Assembly: GCA_036365455.1 (NCBI GenBank)
Contig: JAWQUS010000004.1
Span: 1,805,501 to 1,869,500 of the forward strand
Direction: 5' to 3'
DNA from: Macrosoma leucophasiata
Lineage: Eukaryota > Arthropoda > Insecta > Lepidoptera > Hedylidae
DNA length: 64,000 nucleotides
Position 1 is the first letter of the stretch. Every line of letters starts with the position of its first letter. The notes below the pieces were generated by a model, which saw only the letters and a list, made by a program, of their open reading frames with translations, was not told the origin of the DNA and made no database searches. The position numbers were made by a program, and so were the translations under genes. This document shows positions 31,498-42,242 of the stretch, piece after piece.

Positions 31498-34400
31498 ATG
31501 ACGGCACTTACATGGATTCTGTTGTTATTTGCAGGTTAGTCTTCTACAATATTCGAATTTCTAACAATTATTTCCAACAGACCTATCATTATACTATTTG
31601 ATAATTTTCAACCAAAAACAAAATAGTAGAGTAATGAATAAGTAATTGGGAAGATATTATTATGTACCTAATTAATCATAACAAAAGTCCCCAAATTTTG
31701 ACGTTTAATGATAATAGGTATAATCAAACGTCAAAAGATATATTTTAAAAAAATATCGACCTCGGGCTATGTGTTGTTTATTACCTAATAATAGACAAAT
31801 AGTAAAAATTAAATTAATTTTGAGCTTGGTAAAATTGAGTTTGGAATCCTAATTCCGAATTGAATAGAGCCATTTTTAGGGTTCCGTAGTAAACAAGGAA
31901 CCCTAAAAATGGCTCTTTTCCGTCTTACTGTCTGTATGTCTGTTCGTCCGCGGTTTAGCGCAAAAACTGTTGATACTAGAGACTTGAAATTTGGCACAAG
32001 TATACACCTAAATCACGCCGACAAAATGGTAGAATAAAAACATGATAAATAAAATTTTTAGGGTACCTCCCTAACATGTAACGCGCGGATTTTTCGTATT
32101 ATATCCTTGGACAGGTCTTTTAAAAATGTTAGGGGTGTACCGACATAATTTTTCGATTTAGTTAACTGTTCGTGACTTATTAGCTTAAAAGTGCCAATTT
32201 TCGAGTCAAGTGCCCCGTCTGCCAACTAAACTGTTAATGTTAGAAATTCAAACGTGACGGTAATCGTAGCTACATATAACGAAATTAAAAGTAAACCTAT
32301 CACACTTAAGTTGACTTTACAAGTTTGCAAGTAATAGTCGACCAAATGTATTTTACTCGAAATTTTCGAACAACTCCATACAAAACATTTATTTATTTTT
32401 TCATTACATTAATCATACCTAAAAACAACGGAATCCTACACTGCGCGTGGCCCGACACGCACTTGACCGGTTATTTGCTAAGTCACTTAAGCCAATACTC
32501 CACAGAGACAACGTATTATTTTCAGGTGTCGTTTCGGCATCTACCATCCCCAACCGCATCGTGGGTGGAGAGCCGACCACCATTGAGAACTATCCCTCCA
32601 TCGTGCAGGTGGATTTCATGAGTATATGGACCGATACGTGGTCACAGTCTTGCGCTGCAAATATCTTGACCAGTAGATACTTGGTGTCCGCCGCACACTG
32701 TTTCACGGGACTGTAAGCATTTCTATTTATTTTATTCATGATCTGTTCGACGCAGTTTTGTCTGGTTGCTCGTCGAATCTCCAAATCAAATTGCCTCAGA
32801 CTCTTCCTAGAAAGTTCTAAGAGTTTCATCTGCGCGCAGTAAAACAATGATGTGCTATTTTCATTTTAAAAATAAATGTCTACTTATTTCCTTTCTTTTT
32901 ATATCCATTCCAGATTGTACGACAGCGACCTACGTCGCATCCGCGCTGGTACCACCTACCGTAATACTGGAGGATTTATCTCCTACGTAGAGCAAGAGTT
33001 TAACCACCCGAGCTACCGGTGCTGTGATTTAGGCTTAGATGGGGATATATCGGTGATCAGAATTATCGAACCCCTATCGTATACGCCGGCGATTCAACCA
33101 GGCACCATTGTTGCTCAGGGCACCGTACTTCCTGATAATTTACCCGTCATCCACGCCGGATGGGGAGCCACTTCGGTTAGTGAAAACATTATACATTTTA
33201 CTTCTATGTTTTTCCTAATTAATTAGCTGATTACCCGAATAGCGAACGAGTCAATTCACATTCATTCGCCGAGGATCGAGTGGACAATTTGGTGACCACG
33301 ACCCACACACTTTTCGTATTTTGGCCGCTGATTGTTTTTTCAACCAGCGACTTTTCCTTTACTAAATACTTTGTGTATAGGTAGGTACATATATTTTTTT
33401 GTCACATAGATGTTAAGTGATGACTGCAGCCTATGGATATCTACACATAAACCAAAGGTCAAATTCAGATGCGTTGCCACCCCTGAAACATAAGGGGTCA
33501 TGTCTCTGTGATAGTTATTACGGTTAGAGGACACATATTACCAACACGATAGTACTGAACACCACCATTTAGCCGTAGCGGCAGATAGATTAGATAATAC
33601 GGTCGTTCCTACGCCCTCGAGTTCCTACACTAGAAATTCAACCACCAGTAAAATGTATGTAAAGAAATACTATTTCTTTCTTCGCACTCTGTGTGTTTAT
33701 TTACCATGAAGTTTGGTTATAGTTTTTAACTTTTTAATTGTCTGATTTTAAAGAAGAAACGAATTCAGAATGTCAGATGACAGATTTAAATACGAGTTGA
33801 TTGACAATTGCATAATTAATGAAAATTTTAATATTATATTATTTTATGTTTTAAAAGTGAAAGAATAAACTTTCATTGTCGTTTCTTCTTTTCAGGTTTG
33901 AGTTCATATTGTTTTATATTACCTAAATAAAATAGTCTCTGTATAAAAAAAAACTAACAATAAAACTTCTTTTCAGCAACACAAGGTTTATTTCTTTCAT
34001 GTAGTAAAACAGACTTATAAAACGACAATGAAAGTTTATTCTTTCACTTTTAAAACATAAAATAATATAATATTAAAATTTTCATTAATTATGCAATTGT
34101 CAATCAACTCGTATTTAAATCTGTCATCTGACATTCTGAATTCGTTTCTTCTTTAAAATCAGACAATTAAAAAGTTAAAAACTATAACCAAACTTCATGG
34201 TAAATAAACACACAGAGTGCGAAGAAAGAAATAGTATTTCTTTACATGTATATATATTTTTTTTTATGCAATGGACGTGGCAAACAAGCATGCAGTTCAA
34301 ATAGATGTTAAGTGTTGACTGCAGCTTATAGACACCCACACAAAGACCAAGGTCGAAATGCAGATGCGTTACCACTCCTGAGGCTTAATTAAGGTTTTAT

Positions 34401-34881
34401 GCCACTGTGCCGAAAATTACAGAGCCGTATATTACAACCTGATCGGAACACGATAGTGCTGAACACTAGCATTTAGCGGCAAGTGTATTAGGTAATGCGG
34501 TGCCTACGTCCGTGAGCTCCGTCGCTGGAGCTCTACCACCAGTAAAAAATATATATTTGTATGCTTTATCAACAGCAAGGAGGATCAGCATCTTCAGTTC
34601 TTCTAGACGTCACCATCTTCACCGTCAACTTAGAGCTTTGCAGAGAACGTTACCTCACCCTGCCTGACCCAGGTACTGTGACAGAGAACATGATCTGCGC
34701 TGGTATCTTGGGTGTTGGTGGAAAAGACGCCTGCCAGGGAGATTCTGGTGGTCCCTTGTACTATGGAGACATCATTGTCGGCATTGTGTCCTGGGGTCAT
34801 GGCTGCGCTAACGAGACCTACCCTGGTGTGAGCACCGCTGTTGCTCCTTACACCAACTGGATCATTGCTACCGCTGTTTGA
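31498..34881 (+). CDS. serine protease gene 3, trypsin
   Basis: Exons 31,498-31,534, 32,526-32,712, 32,914-33,175 and 34,576-34,881; 263 aa; phases 1, 2, 0. Starts [13 protein letters not shown]. Activation site Arg23-IVGG; triad His70, Asp119, Ser219; Asp213, Gly236 and Gly246 give trypsin specificity. The adjacent cysteine pair (YRCCD) is present, and there is one lysine. Closest to gene 2, differing mainly by conservative changes, so the two probably have the same role. Intron 2 is only 201 bp; intron 3 carries two family A copies and a 591-bp perfect hairpin unit between them. Confidence 0.95.
31855..32295 (+). repeat. dispersed repeat family D, copy 2, in intron 1 of gene 3
   Basis: Matches copy 1 in its right half (AGTTAACTGTTCGTGACTTA). 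Its left edge has a 20-bp perfect inverted repeat: AGAGCCATTTTTAGGGTTCC at 31,866-31,885 with its complement at 31,897-31,916. Confidence 0.65.
33404..33652 (-). repeat. SINE-like family A, copy 8
   Basis: Reverse copy abutting the left arm of the 228-bp hairpin. Confidence 0.8.
33657..34247. repeat. 228-bp perfect inverted repeat (hairpin) in intron 3 of gene 3
   Basis: Left arm 33,657-33,884, right arm 34,020-34,247; reading base by base I found no mismatch. Loop of 135 bp (33,885-34,019). No ORF of note. The arms have no relative elsewhere in the window. Confidence 0.93.
34256..34548 (-). repeat. SINE-like family A, copy 9
   Basis: Reverse copy directly after the hairpin and 27 bp before exon 4 of gene 3. 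Confidence 0.8.
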
Positions 34882-34910
34882 GTGTTGTAATTTTACTATA
34901 AGGTAATTGA

Positions 34911-34916
34911 AATAAA
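34911..34916 (+). other. poly(A) signal of gene 3
   Basis: AATAAA 30 bp after the stop codon. Gene 2 has only TATAAATAA at the matching place (about 29,610). Confidence 0.75.
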
Positions 34917-34964
34917 TATTTATATAAGTATTTTCTTTTTTTTCTATATCCTACTAGCTGACCC

Positions 34965-35152
34965 GCGGACTATTTGTATGGGAAAATTAAATTGTGGTTT
35001 TTACTGTTTCCCTTCTATTTCTTCATATTTCCTTTTAAACCTTCCCTGGACTTCCAAAAATCACCAATTCATTAGCCAAATCGGTTTAGCCGTTCTCGAG
35101 TTTTAACGAGACTAACGAACAGCAATTGATTTTTATATATATAAGATAAGAT
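34965..35152 (+). repeat. dispersed repeat family F, copy 2
   Basis: CTAGCTGACCCGCGGACTAT to TAACGAGACTAACGAACAGC then TATATATAAGATAAGAT. Forward counterpart of 7,843-8,105. Confidence 0.65.
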
Positions 35153-35215
35153 AAACTAACTTAAAAGAAGTAATTATGTTCATTTCTTGACACATACTTT
35201 TGTCTTAGCCTAAAT

Positions 35216-35620
35216 CATAGAGCAACACGGGCCACTGGCCGACCTGAGGGAGTAGTCTTAGCGTTTGTTACCGAAGAAAAACAGTCTGTCATTTTTTGCG
35301 GAGGGGAATTTGTGTAACACACACACATACAACACAGCGGGTTGGCCACTAACCTCAAAAAAGGGGAGGGACTCGTGCCCAGCAGTGCGACGAGGGAAGG
35401 GTCTCAAGGGAAGCCATTATTACACACACAACAAAAATCGTCTATTACTACGAAACTCACATCTTTACTTTAACAAAATATATAAACAATTTCACGCACA
35501 CATTTAAACATATCGGCGATAGGCAAAGGATCACTTGTGCTTGTACTACAAGTACAAGTGGTACTACTTTGGTAGAGGAGAAAGCCTGCATATGGCTACT
35601 CCGCTAAGTGTTGCTCTATC
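35216..35620. mobile_element. hAT-type MITE, third copy, carrying a family B insertion
   Basis: Left end CATAGAGCAACACGGGCC, right end TTAGTGTTGCTCTAT-like (CTAAGTGTTGCTCTAT). The interior is the reverse of the 13,028 copy (AACAGTCTGTCATTTTTTGC, ATCGTCTATTACTACGAAAC). A family B fragment sits at about 35,327-35,424. Flanks GCCTAAAT and GCCTTAGG match only partly. Confidence 0.75.
35327..35424 (-). repeat. repeat family B fragment nested in the MITE
   Basis: CAGCGGGTTGGCCACTAACC, GGGGAGGGACTCGTGCCCAG and GCCATTATTA; internal deletion relative to 58,672-58,916. Confidence 0.7.
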
Positions 35621-35702
35621 GCCTTAGGACATCGATTTCGGTTCTGTTTTCTCTGCACCTTAACGCACTAGCGGTTAGCCGCGGGAGCGGGTAGCACGCA
35701 CA

Positions 35703-35900
35703 TTGCATGCTTGTTTGCCACTTCTATTACATAACCACCAATTTAACTGGTAGTAGAGCTCCAGTGACGGAGTTCACGGGCGTAGGCACCACCGTATTAC
35801 CTAATATACTTGCCGCTAAATGGCAGTGTTCAGCACTATCGTGTTCCGATCAGGTGGTAATGTATGGCTCTGTAATTTCCGGCACTGTTATATTCCGGAA
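35703..35900 (+). repeat. SINE-like family A, copy 10 with a stray tail
   Basis: 35,703-35,735 is just the family A tail (GCATGCTTGTTTGCCACTTC); 35,745-35,897 is a new copy truncated at its 3' side after TTTCCGGCAC. Confidence 0.75.
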
Positions 35901-36017
35901 ATATTATTAAAATTTAAAAGGTGCCAAGTCGCTCAATCATGTGAGTTTTTGTCGGGCGAAATGACGAATAACCCTTACAACTTTACAAGTAAAATAGACG
36001 TACCTACGAATAGTACT

Positions 36018-36195
36018 TGACGACCCTGTTAGTCCAGCGGTGTGAGACGACCAATTGATTCGAAGGGTCGCGGGTTCGATCCTCGCAGCGGGACAAGTAT
36101 TTGTTTCAGGTCTGGGTGTTTGTATTGTGTGTGTATAATGGCACCCAAGACACAGGTATACCTAGTGTGGGGTTGTGAGTGTAAGTGTACCTATT
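36018..36195 (+). mobile_element. tRNA-derived SINE S1
   Basis: Head CGACCCTGTTAGTCCAGCGG ... GCGGGTTCGATCCTCGC, then the S1 body ending GTGGGGTTGTGAGTGTAAG. Slightly shorter body than 10,850. Confidence 0.8.
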
Positions 36196-36262
36196 TATTT
36201 ATTTAATAGTCATTCAACTATAAAATACCTGAAAAATGGATCTTGGCCGGCCTTTACATAAA

Positions 36263-36399
36263 TCGCCGGTTAAAAACCAGATGAACGTATCTACAATTTT
36301 GTCAATGTTGAGAAAATTACCTCCATTTCTGTTCAGTTAATTGCGTTTTCTCAACATTGACAAAATTGTAGATACGTTCATCTGGTTTTTAACCGGCGA
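36263..36399. repeat. 54-bp perfect inverted repeat
   Basis: Arms 36,263-36,316 and 36,346-36,399 (TCGCCGGTTAAAAACCAGAT ... and complement) with a 29-bp loop. No mismatch seen. Confidence 0.92.
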
Positions 36400-36549
36400 A
36401 ATGTTCTGACCCTTAATCATTAATTCGTATTTAATTATGGTACGAGCACGGTACGAGCCTTCGATATGACCGTCTTTTGTCCTGATTTACCTAGGTCTTT
36501 GATTTTCTTGCACTGTAGGCGAGTAGGTAGTAATTATGTAAAAATAAAT

Positions 36550-36643
36550 AAATCATCATTTTTAGTTAAATATACGCGAGATAAATCCGTAAAAATAGTT
36601 TTATTTCAATGAGTGTAGCTTGCGAAAACTTAAGAACATATCA
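36550..36643 (+). mobile_element. Penelope-like element terminal fragment
   Basis: ATATACGCGAGATAAATCCG, TTTTATTTCAATGAGTGTAG and GAAAACTTAAGAACATATC: a solo copy of the PLE terminal repeat. No clear target duplication. Confidence 0.8.
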
Positions 36644-37049
36644 GTATTTATTCTGTTTAGCCGCAGGATTTGTATTTTGAATGGTAGGTATTCACGCAGA
36701 TAATTTATAATAATGCAGATAATTAATATGTGCCTACTTTTATTTCCATTTTCGTAATGTACAAGTGTCGCCATCTAGTTATTAATCACGGAATTTGATA
36801 GCGGACGGGGCAGGTTAAGCAGTTAGTGACTGTTATTTAGTGGAAATCTTCATATATTTCAATAGATGTCACTGTTCACATAATCTTATTACTGCTGAAA
36901 TATCACAGAGCTGTTACAGAATTTTTCAAAGAAACTGATTCCAATCTACAGAGTATTTTACCTCTCCTGAATAAAAAATTTAAATGTAGGTAACTTCAAC
37001 TATGTTAGCTTATATATTACCTACTCGTTGGAAACAGTGGCGGACGAGG

Positions 37050-37090
37050 CAGGGGGAAGGGGGGGGGGGGGGGGCAGGGGCGGTCCGCCA
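37050..37090 (+). repeat. long G run
   Basis: GCAGGGGGAAGG followed by an uninterrupted run of about 18 G and then CAGGGGCGG. It could form a G-quadruplex; the run length is also prone to sequencing error. Confidence 0.8.
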
Positions 37091-37211
37091 TTGGCCTCCG
37101 GTTGTAGTGGCCTCTAAAGCTTGACCAGTGTTGTTTTTTGCTCGTGCATTTAGAGTCCGATATTGGGCCTCCAAATACCAAATGCAGCCCCGGGCCTCAG
37201 ATGACCTTAGT

Positions 37212-37450
37212 CCGCCGGGTTGCCGCTTATTACACTATCCGGTCGACAGGGCCCTAATTCAGTCACAGTACAAATATGAACAGTATAGAAAATGCGTACA
37301 AAAGTTGAAACGGAACAATCACATAAACCGCTCCTAAGCGGTTCTCGCGGTGCTGCAGCTCCGAGTCACTGCTACTCGAGCGTCGATGCAGATGTTTGTG
37401 TGATGTGAGTCCTGCCGACCGGATAGTATAATAAGCGGCAACCCGGTGCG
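37212..37450. repeat. imperfect inverted repeat
   Basis: CCGGGTTGCCGCTTATTACA and CTATCCGGTCGACAGG near 37,217-37,252 pair with CCTGCCGACCGGATAG and TATAATAAGCGGCAACCCGG near 37,411-37,446, with two or three mismatches. The loop is about 160 bp. Confidence 0.75.
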
Positions 37451-37521
37451 AGGCCACGGTCACCCTTTCTACCGGACCCTGAATACCGTGTCGTGTAATA
37501 AGGCCATTACTGATAAAAGAT

Positions 37522-38058
37522 GTTAGAAATACAACACCTGCGTGTATGATGTCATTAATATTAAGTACCAAACGAGCTGAAGACTACGTAATTTATACCA
37601 TACATACAAATATTATCAAACGTTTCTGATCAAAAAACGTAACTTCACGTCTGTAATCTCCAAAGGGGTAGGCAGAGATAAACGCATGCATTAAAGCATA
37701 CATGCAAACACCCACGATTCGCCGGTTACGTTTTTGGCCCGTGTAACAGGTGGCGAGCCTGTTGACATCTCCGTGCACATTACCAAACTTCGAGGTACTG
37801 GGAAATTTCCAGATAATGGAAAAATCCCAATAGAACCAGAGATAAAGGACTTTACACCATTATCTCCAATAACCCCCTACCCGGGAATCGAACCCAGGGC
37901 CTCAGCTTAGTGGTCTGCTACCACTAGGCTACCGAGGCAGTTCAAAGATTTTAGTCTGCTCAAAGATTTTAGAGAAATGCATCACCTGCGTGTATGATGT
38001 CATTAACAGTAAACATCAAACGAGCTAAAGATTACGTAATTTATATCATACATTCATA
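37522..38058. repeat. direct repeat pair flanking an S2 SINE
   Basis: About 85 bp at 37,522-37,607 (CACCTGCGTGTATGATGTCA ...) returns at 37,969-38,058 at about 90% identity. Between them lies the SINE at 37,633-37,941. The arrangement looks like a segmental duplication of about 450 bp. Confidence 0.7.
37633..37941 (-). mobile_element. tRNA-derived SINE S2, full length
   Basis: In minus sense: AACTGCCTCGGTAGCCTAGT, box B region GGGTTCGATTCCCGGG, the body with GGAGATGTCAACAGGCTC, and the 3' end ACGTGAAGTTACG. Same structure as 57,086-57,398. Confidence 0.8.
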
Positions 38059-38377
38059 CATATAGGTCGCGCCAGGTAAAAAGAACGCTGGCGGTCAAGC
38101 TGCGCGTCATGTGTTTTTATTTCATTTTATGTTATTCTATGTAATATAGTTTTCAATCTGCCTACCAATACACGAAACCGCAAGCGAAAGCTAGATCAAA
38201 AATAAATCAATAGGACTAGTACTTTCGTGCGCGAGTGTACCGATGCGCGAACACATCCCTTCTACTTTCTTCCAGCGTTCTTTTTACGTGGCGCGACCTA
38301 TACAAATATTATCAAGCGTTATGAGGTTGAGGGTATAAATACGACAGACCTCAAGTTGCTTCATATACGCTTTATAC

Positions 38378-38550
38378 GACGGCCCTGTAATTTCCGGCAC
38401 AGAGGCATAACACCTTAGGCCTTAGAAGTGGTAACGCATCTGCATTTTGACTTGTGGTCTTTGTGTAAGTATCTATAGGCTGCAGTCATCACTTAACATC
38501 AATGTGAACTGTATGCTTGTTTGCCACTTTCATTAGGTACATAAAAAAGC
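38378..38550 (+). repeat. SINE-like family A, copy 11, 5'-truncated
   Basis: Starts at CGGCCCTGTAATTTCCGG and ends GTACATAAAAAA. Confidence 0.8.
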
Positions 38551-38984
38551 GGAATCCTCCATTACATAATACACCCCTGTCTGGTTTTTACTTTTTAAAC
38601 TTTAGTTCAAACGGTATTTTAGACATGTTTACGAATATTTTTATTTTGAGCGCCATCTGTCAAGTAGTAACCTTGGAAATTAGTTAAATGAAAAAAAAGA
38701 AAACATGTCATTTACTTCAAAATTGGAATGCTGGCATCGGGACGGAACGACCTCACCTCCCACTAGTGCAGTCAGTCAACCGCAAAATGGCGATCAAACC
38801 ATACCAATGGGGCGGTAGTAAGTGCAATAACACAAGATGGGCTGCAGCGTCCTTCGATAAAACTACTGCTATTGCGATCGCCAATCCGCAAGCCAAGTGC
38901 GGTGAAAAGTGATCCGCAAGCCAAGTGGTCCATATCACCCTTGGATTTTTTTGGGATATATTGATGATGGGTCATCACAGATTG

Positions 38985-39250
38985 GACACTTGGCAGTGCT
39001 CAACAGCCCGATTCGCGCGTTCATTCCTGCCCAGAACGTGCAAATTGTGGAACGACCTTCCATCTGAGACGTTTCGATAGGGTTCGATATAGGGTTCTTC
39101 AAAACAGGCGTCAAAAGAGTCCTTCAGGGCTGGCAGCGCGTTGGCAACTCCCCTGATGTTGCAAATATTCATAGGCGACGGTAACCACTTCCCATCAGGC
39201 CCGTCAGCTTGTCTGTCAATCCATTGAAATAAAAAAAAAAATTTTTTTTT
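38985..39250 (+). mobile_element. LINE 3' end, Jockey/CR1-like
   Basis: Forward counterpart of 1,073-1,400. Encodes PRTCKLWNDLPSET and, in another frame, FFKTGVKRVLQGWQRVG; then the 3' UTR and AAATAAAAAAAAAAA tail. Confidence 0.65.
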
Positions 39251-40005
39251 TTTTTCTTTTTAAACGGCCACTGATTCAAGTCCTTAACAGCCAATCTTTA
39301 GTAATTATTTTCTTCATTTCTTATGATAATGAATATCCATATGGAAGATGACGATGATTGGATGCTTCCATGTGGAATATGATGAGATGACTCTAATAAA
39401 GTGATGGGGACTTTACTAGGAGATTTTACGAAGTTGTGGAGGTAACATGAAAAATCACTTTTCACTATCACATATCACTTTCCTACACCCGCAAACGTTA
39501 TCGAATGCTATATGATAAAAATCCAACCATTTTTACGCATAAAAACGCGACTATACACAATTTTCGAAAATAATATATACGCAGCGACACAGCTCTTTGC
39601 CGCGTTCTCGCCAAAACTCCCACAAAAATGTTATATAGATTTCAGTGTTACCAGATCTTTGAAAAACAGGAACGTCGTCCCTGGCACTAGCCGTAGGCAA
39701 GCCGAGGCAACGTGCTAGTTATGAAAAAAAATGGCTTTCTTAATAAATTACATTATCAATTGAGCTCAAAAGCACTAAATGATTTATTGGTATTTGTTTA
39801 TGTCATTACCACGTGTAAATTGTATAATTATTACAAACAAGATTGCATTTTTATTACATGTTCTTACTGATATCATACTAGGTATACCTACTTAATAAAT
39901 TACAAGAGTGATTTAGGTTTTCAAAGAAATTCTAACATAAGTATAATTTTTTTAGTAAAATTGATGAATAGCGATCTCCAGTTTCGAATATCCTGAATTT
40001 TTTGC
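39251..40005. other. intergenic, nothing recognised
   Basis: Two related phrases, TATGGAAGATGACGATGATTG and CATGTGGAATATGATGAGATG near 39,340-39,390, resemble RTE tails. The rest is AT-rich. Confidence 0.4.
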
Positions 40006-40011
40006 ATAATA

Positions 40012-40520
40012 ATAATAAATGATGGCAACCCTTGAAACGTCCTACTGTTGGGCACGAGTCTCTCCCCTTCTTTTGGAGGAGGGAGGCCTGGAGCTTACTC
40101 TACCAAGAATCAAAATCAGAATCAGAAACTCATTTATTCATTTAGGGTGACAGGCACCTCTTATGACACGTCAAAAACAAACAAAATAAATTAAAGTGAA
40201 TAACAATTGATATACATGTCAAACAAGATAAAACATATATAATATGTATAGTCAAAAATATCACTAAGATAAAACTAAATATATTATGTTAATGTAAAAA
40301 GTACTCGTATATAAGTAGAATGTCTCATTTCCCCTTTACAAACTGATAACAAAGAGTAAAAAGAAAAGAAAAAGAGTCATTCTTTGTCATTCACCGGCAG
40401 AGTTCCAAAGGCCAATATGATCTGAGAAAAACCTGCCCAAAAAAACTCAGTCGGCTCTTTTAAAAGCTACGCCAATGCGGGTTGGTACGGTATGCGGTAT
40501 GGTGGGATTGGCTTGAGATA
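40012..40520 (+). repeat. repeat family B, split by a LINE 3' end
   Basis: 40,012-40,107 is family B up to GGAGCTTACTCTACCA; it resumes at about 40,473 with CGCCAATGCGGGTTGGTACG. Between them 40,110-40,470 is a reversed transcript-like 3' end starting AATCAAAATCAGAATCAGAA and CTCATTTATTCATTTAGG. Confidence 0.65.
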
Positions 40521-40711
40521 GAGTAGAGCGGTGTCTCTGCTGCACACTGTCTACGTAAGCAATGATAGTCTGGTATTGGTCAGAACTTGATCAAAATGGT
40601 CGACAAATGTCACAAAAGTGTGATGCGCAAGAGGTAATACTCTGCACACCCGAAATAAGCCGAAGTCTCCTTTCTGAGTTCAATGTGTAATATTTCTTGT
40701 TAAATTTCGTA

Positions 40712-40775
40712 CTGTCATCATCATCACTCCAGCCGAAGTGACGTCCACAGCTGGACAAAGCTTTCCCCAAATAGT
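40712..40775 (-). mobile_element. RTE LINE 3' tip
   Basis: GTCATCATCATCACTCCAGC and CGAAGTGACGTCCACAGCTG: reversed RTE 3' end with its ATG-repeat tail. The same tip is at 56,240-56,300. Confidence 0.7.
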
Positions 40776-40852
40776 CATATTTACTACCGTCCTATTGGAA
40801 TGGTTTGACCGTCATTGTTTGGTTGATTGACTGCACTTGTGGAAAAATCTCT

Positions 40853-40992
40853 GGTGGTAGAGCTCCATTGACGGAGCTCGCGGGCGTAGGCAACACCGCA
40901 TTACCTGATATACTTGCCGCTAAATGGTAGTGTTCAGCACTATCGTGTTCCGGTCAGGTGGTAATGTACGGCCTTGTAATTTCCGGCACAGC
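40853..40992 (+). repeat. SINE-like family A, copy 12, 3'-truncated
   Basis: CTGGTGGTAGAGCTCCATTG to AATTTCCGGCACAG, then unrelated sequence. Confidence 0.8.
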
Positions 40993-40999
40993 CGGACAA

Positions 41000-41550
41000 A
41001 TTGGGGATGGCGACCTGTGATCGATTAATCGGAAGATTGATCATTTGGATCGAAAATATCAATTACTTAAATTGATTCACAGCACTAGATCGTTCTAACG
41101 AATCGATACTAAACCCTGGAAAATCGAGGACATCGCCTACGCCATCGAGTCCCTAGACTGGATATTTAATCGTATGGTACTCTGTAGAATAGACAAATAC
41201 ATAAATTATTAAATTACTATAAGTCTACATTCAGATTTCTTAGCCAATTAGCTGCGTCTTGACTGAAGTTGTAAATTTATTCATTGATAATTGATTTAAA
41301 GGAAAAAATAATAATAAGTTATAGATAGTTAATACCTCCCAGTAACAATATTTATATAAGATTGTCTGCTAATCCCAATTAGTCGGCGCTCATATATTAT
41401 GATACCGTCGACTTAGTAGTAGGTATCTGTCATTGTCACAGTGCACTTGATAACACGATGCAGTATAGGCCGCACACATTGGGATTACCAAATGGGGATT
41501 TACCTACTTACTTTTACACTTTGAAACTGGGTATTTGTATAAAAAAAACA
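41000..41550. other. intergenic, nothing recognised
   Basis: Contains ATCGAT-rich text (GGCGACCTGTGATCGATTAA) near 41,010-41,110 but no gene or repeat call. Confidence 0.35.
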
Positions 41551-41554
41551 ACTA

Positions 41555-41665
41555 ATAGAATACGCTTACACTCGCAAATCTACACTACGTATAAACCTGT
41601 GTCGTGGTTGCCGTTGTACACACACAACACATACACAAACACCCAGACTCGAAACAAATATTCTC
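41555..41665 (-). mobile_element. SINE S1 body fragment
   Basis: CGCTTACACTCGCAAATCTA, GTGTCGTGGTTGCCGTTGTA and CAGACTCGAAACAAATA are the reversed S1 body; the tRNA head is missing. Confidence 0.7.
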
Positions 41666-41667
41666 TT

Positions 41668-42150
41668 CCTACAGGCACGCCGATTCCAAAGACTTTTTAC
41701 CCACCTTCAGACAGCAGGCTACTCGACCTATTTGGTCATGGTAAGCCAGTCTTACTCTTCCTGGGCCTCTGCAACCATTTACATTCGCATCGTATGTTTA
41801 GTCATTTGCTCATTCGACATTCTCTATATGCCCGAACCATAGGAGCATGCCTTTTTTTTCATATAATTTCATTCACACAAAGGCTCTTTCTTACATCTTC
41901 ATTACGAACACGATCGGTGAGCGATACACCGCTGATCTTACGCAAAGATCTAATCTCAACCGCGTTTACTTTCATGCTCTTTTCTGCATATCCAGCACTC
42001 GCTTCCATACAATAACTTTGGAGTAAGTACAGCATTATCTATGGTTAGTCGAGCCTGTTTACTCGTAGATGTTTAGACTCTAGCAGCTTACCCAACGCTC
42101 CATTCATGCAATTTCCAGATAATACTCTCCTCTCTATGTCAGCGGTATTA
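41668..42150 (-). mobile_element. LINE family C fragment, longest copy
   Basis: Reversed family C: ACGCCGATTCCAAAGACTTT, CTACTCGACCTATTTGGTCA and GCTCATTCGACATTCTCTAT. It extends further toward the 5' side of the LINE than the other copies (to GCACTCGCTTCCATACAATA). Joined directly to the S1 fragment. Confidence 0.7.
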
Positions 42151-42242
42151 TACGTGTCGTCTCTGAAACAACATATTTTTATTTTAGCGTTTTATTAAAT
42201 GTATACATAGTATTTTAAAGAAAATGGAAAGAAAATTTTGAT

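Noticed and set aside
33657..34247. Long terminal repeats or a virus-derived hairpin
   Set aside because: The arms are inverted, not direct, and there is no coding sequence in the arms or loop.
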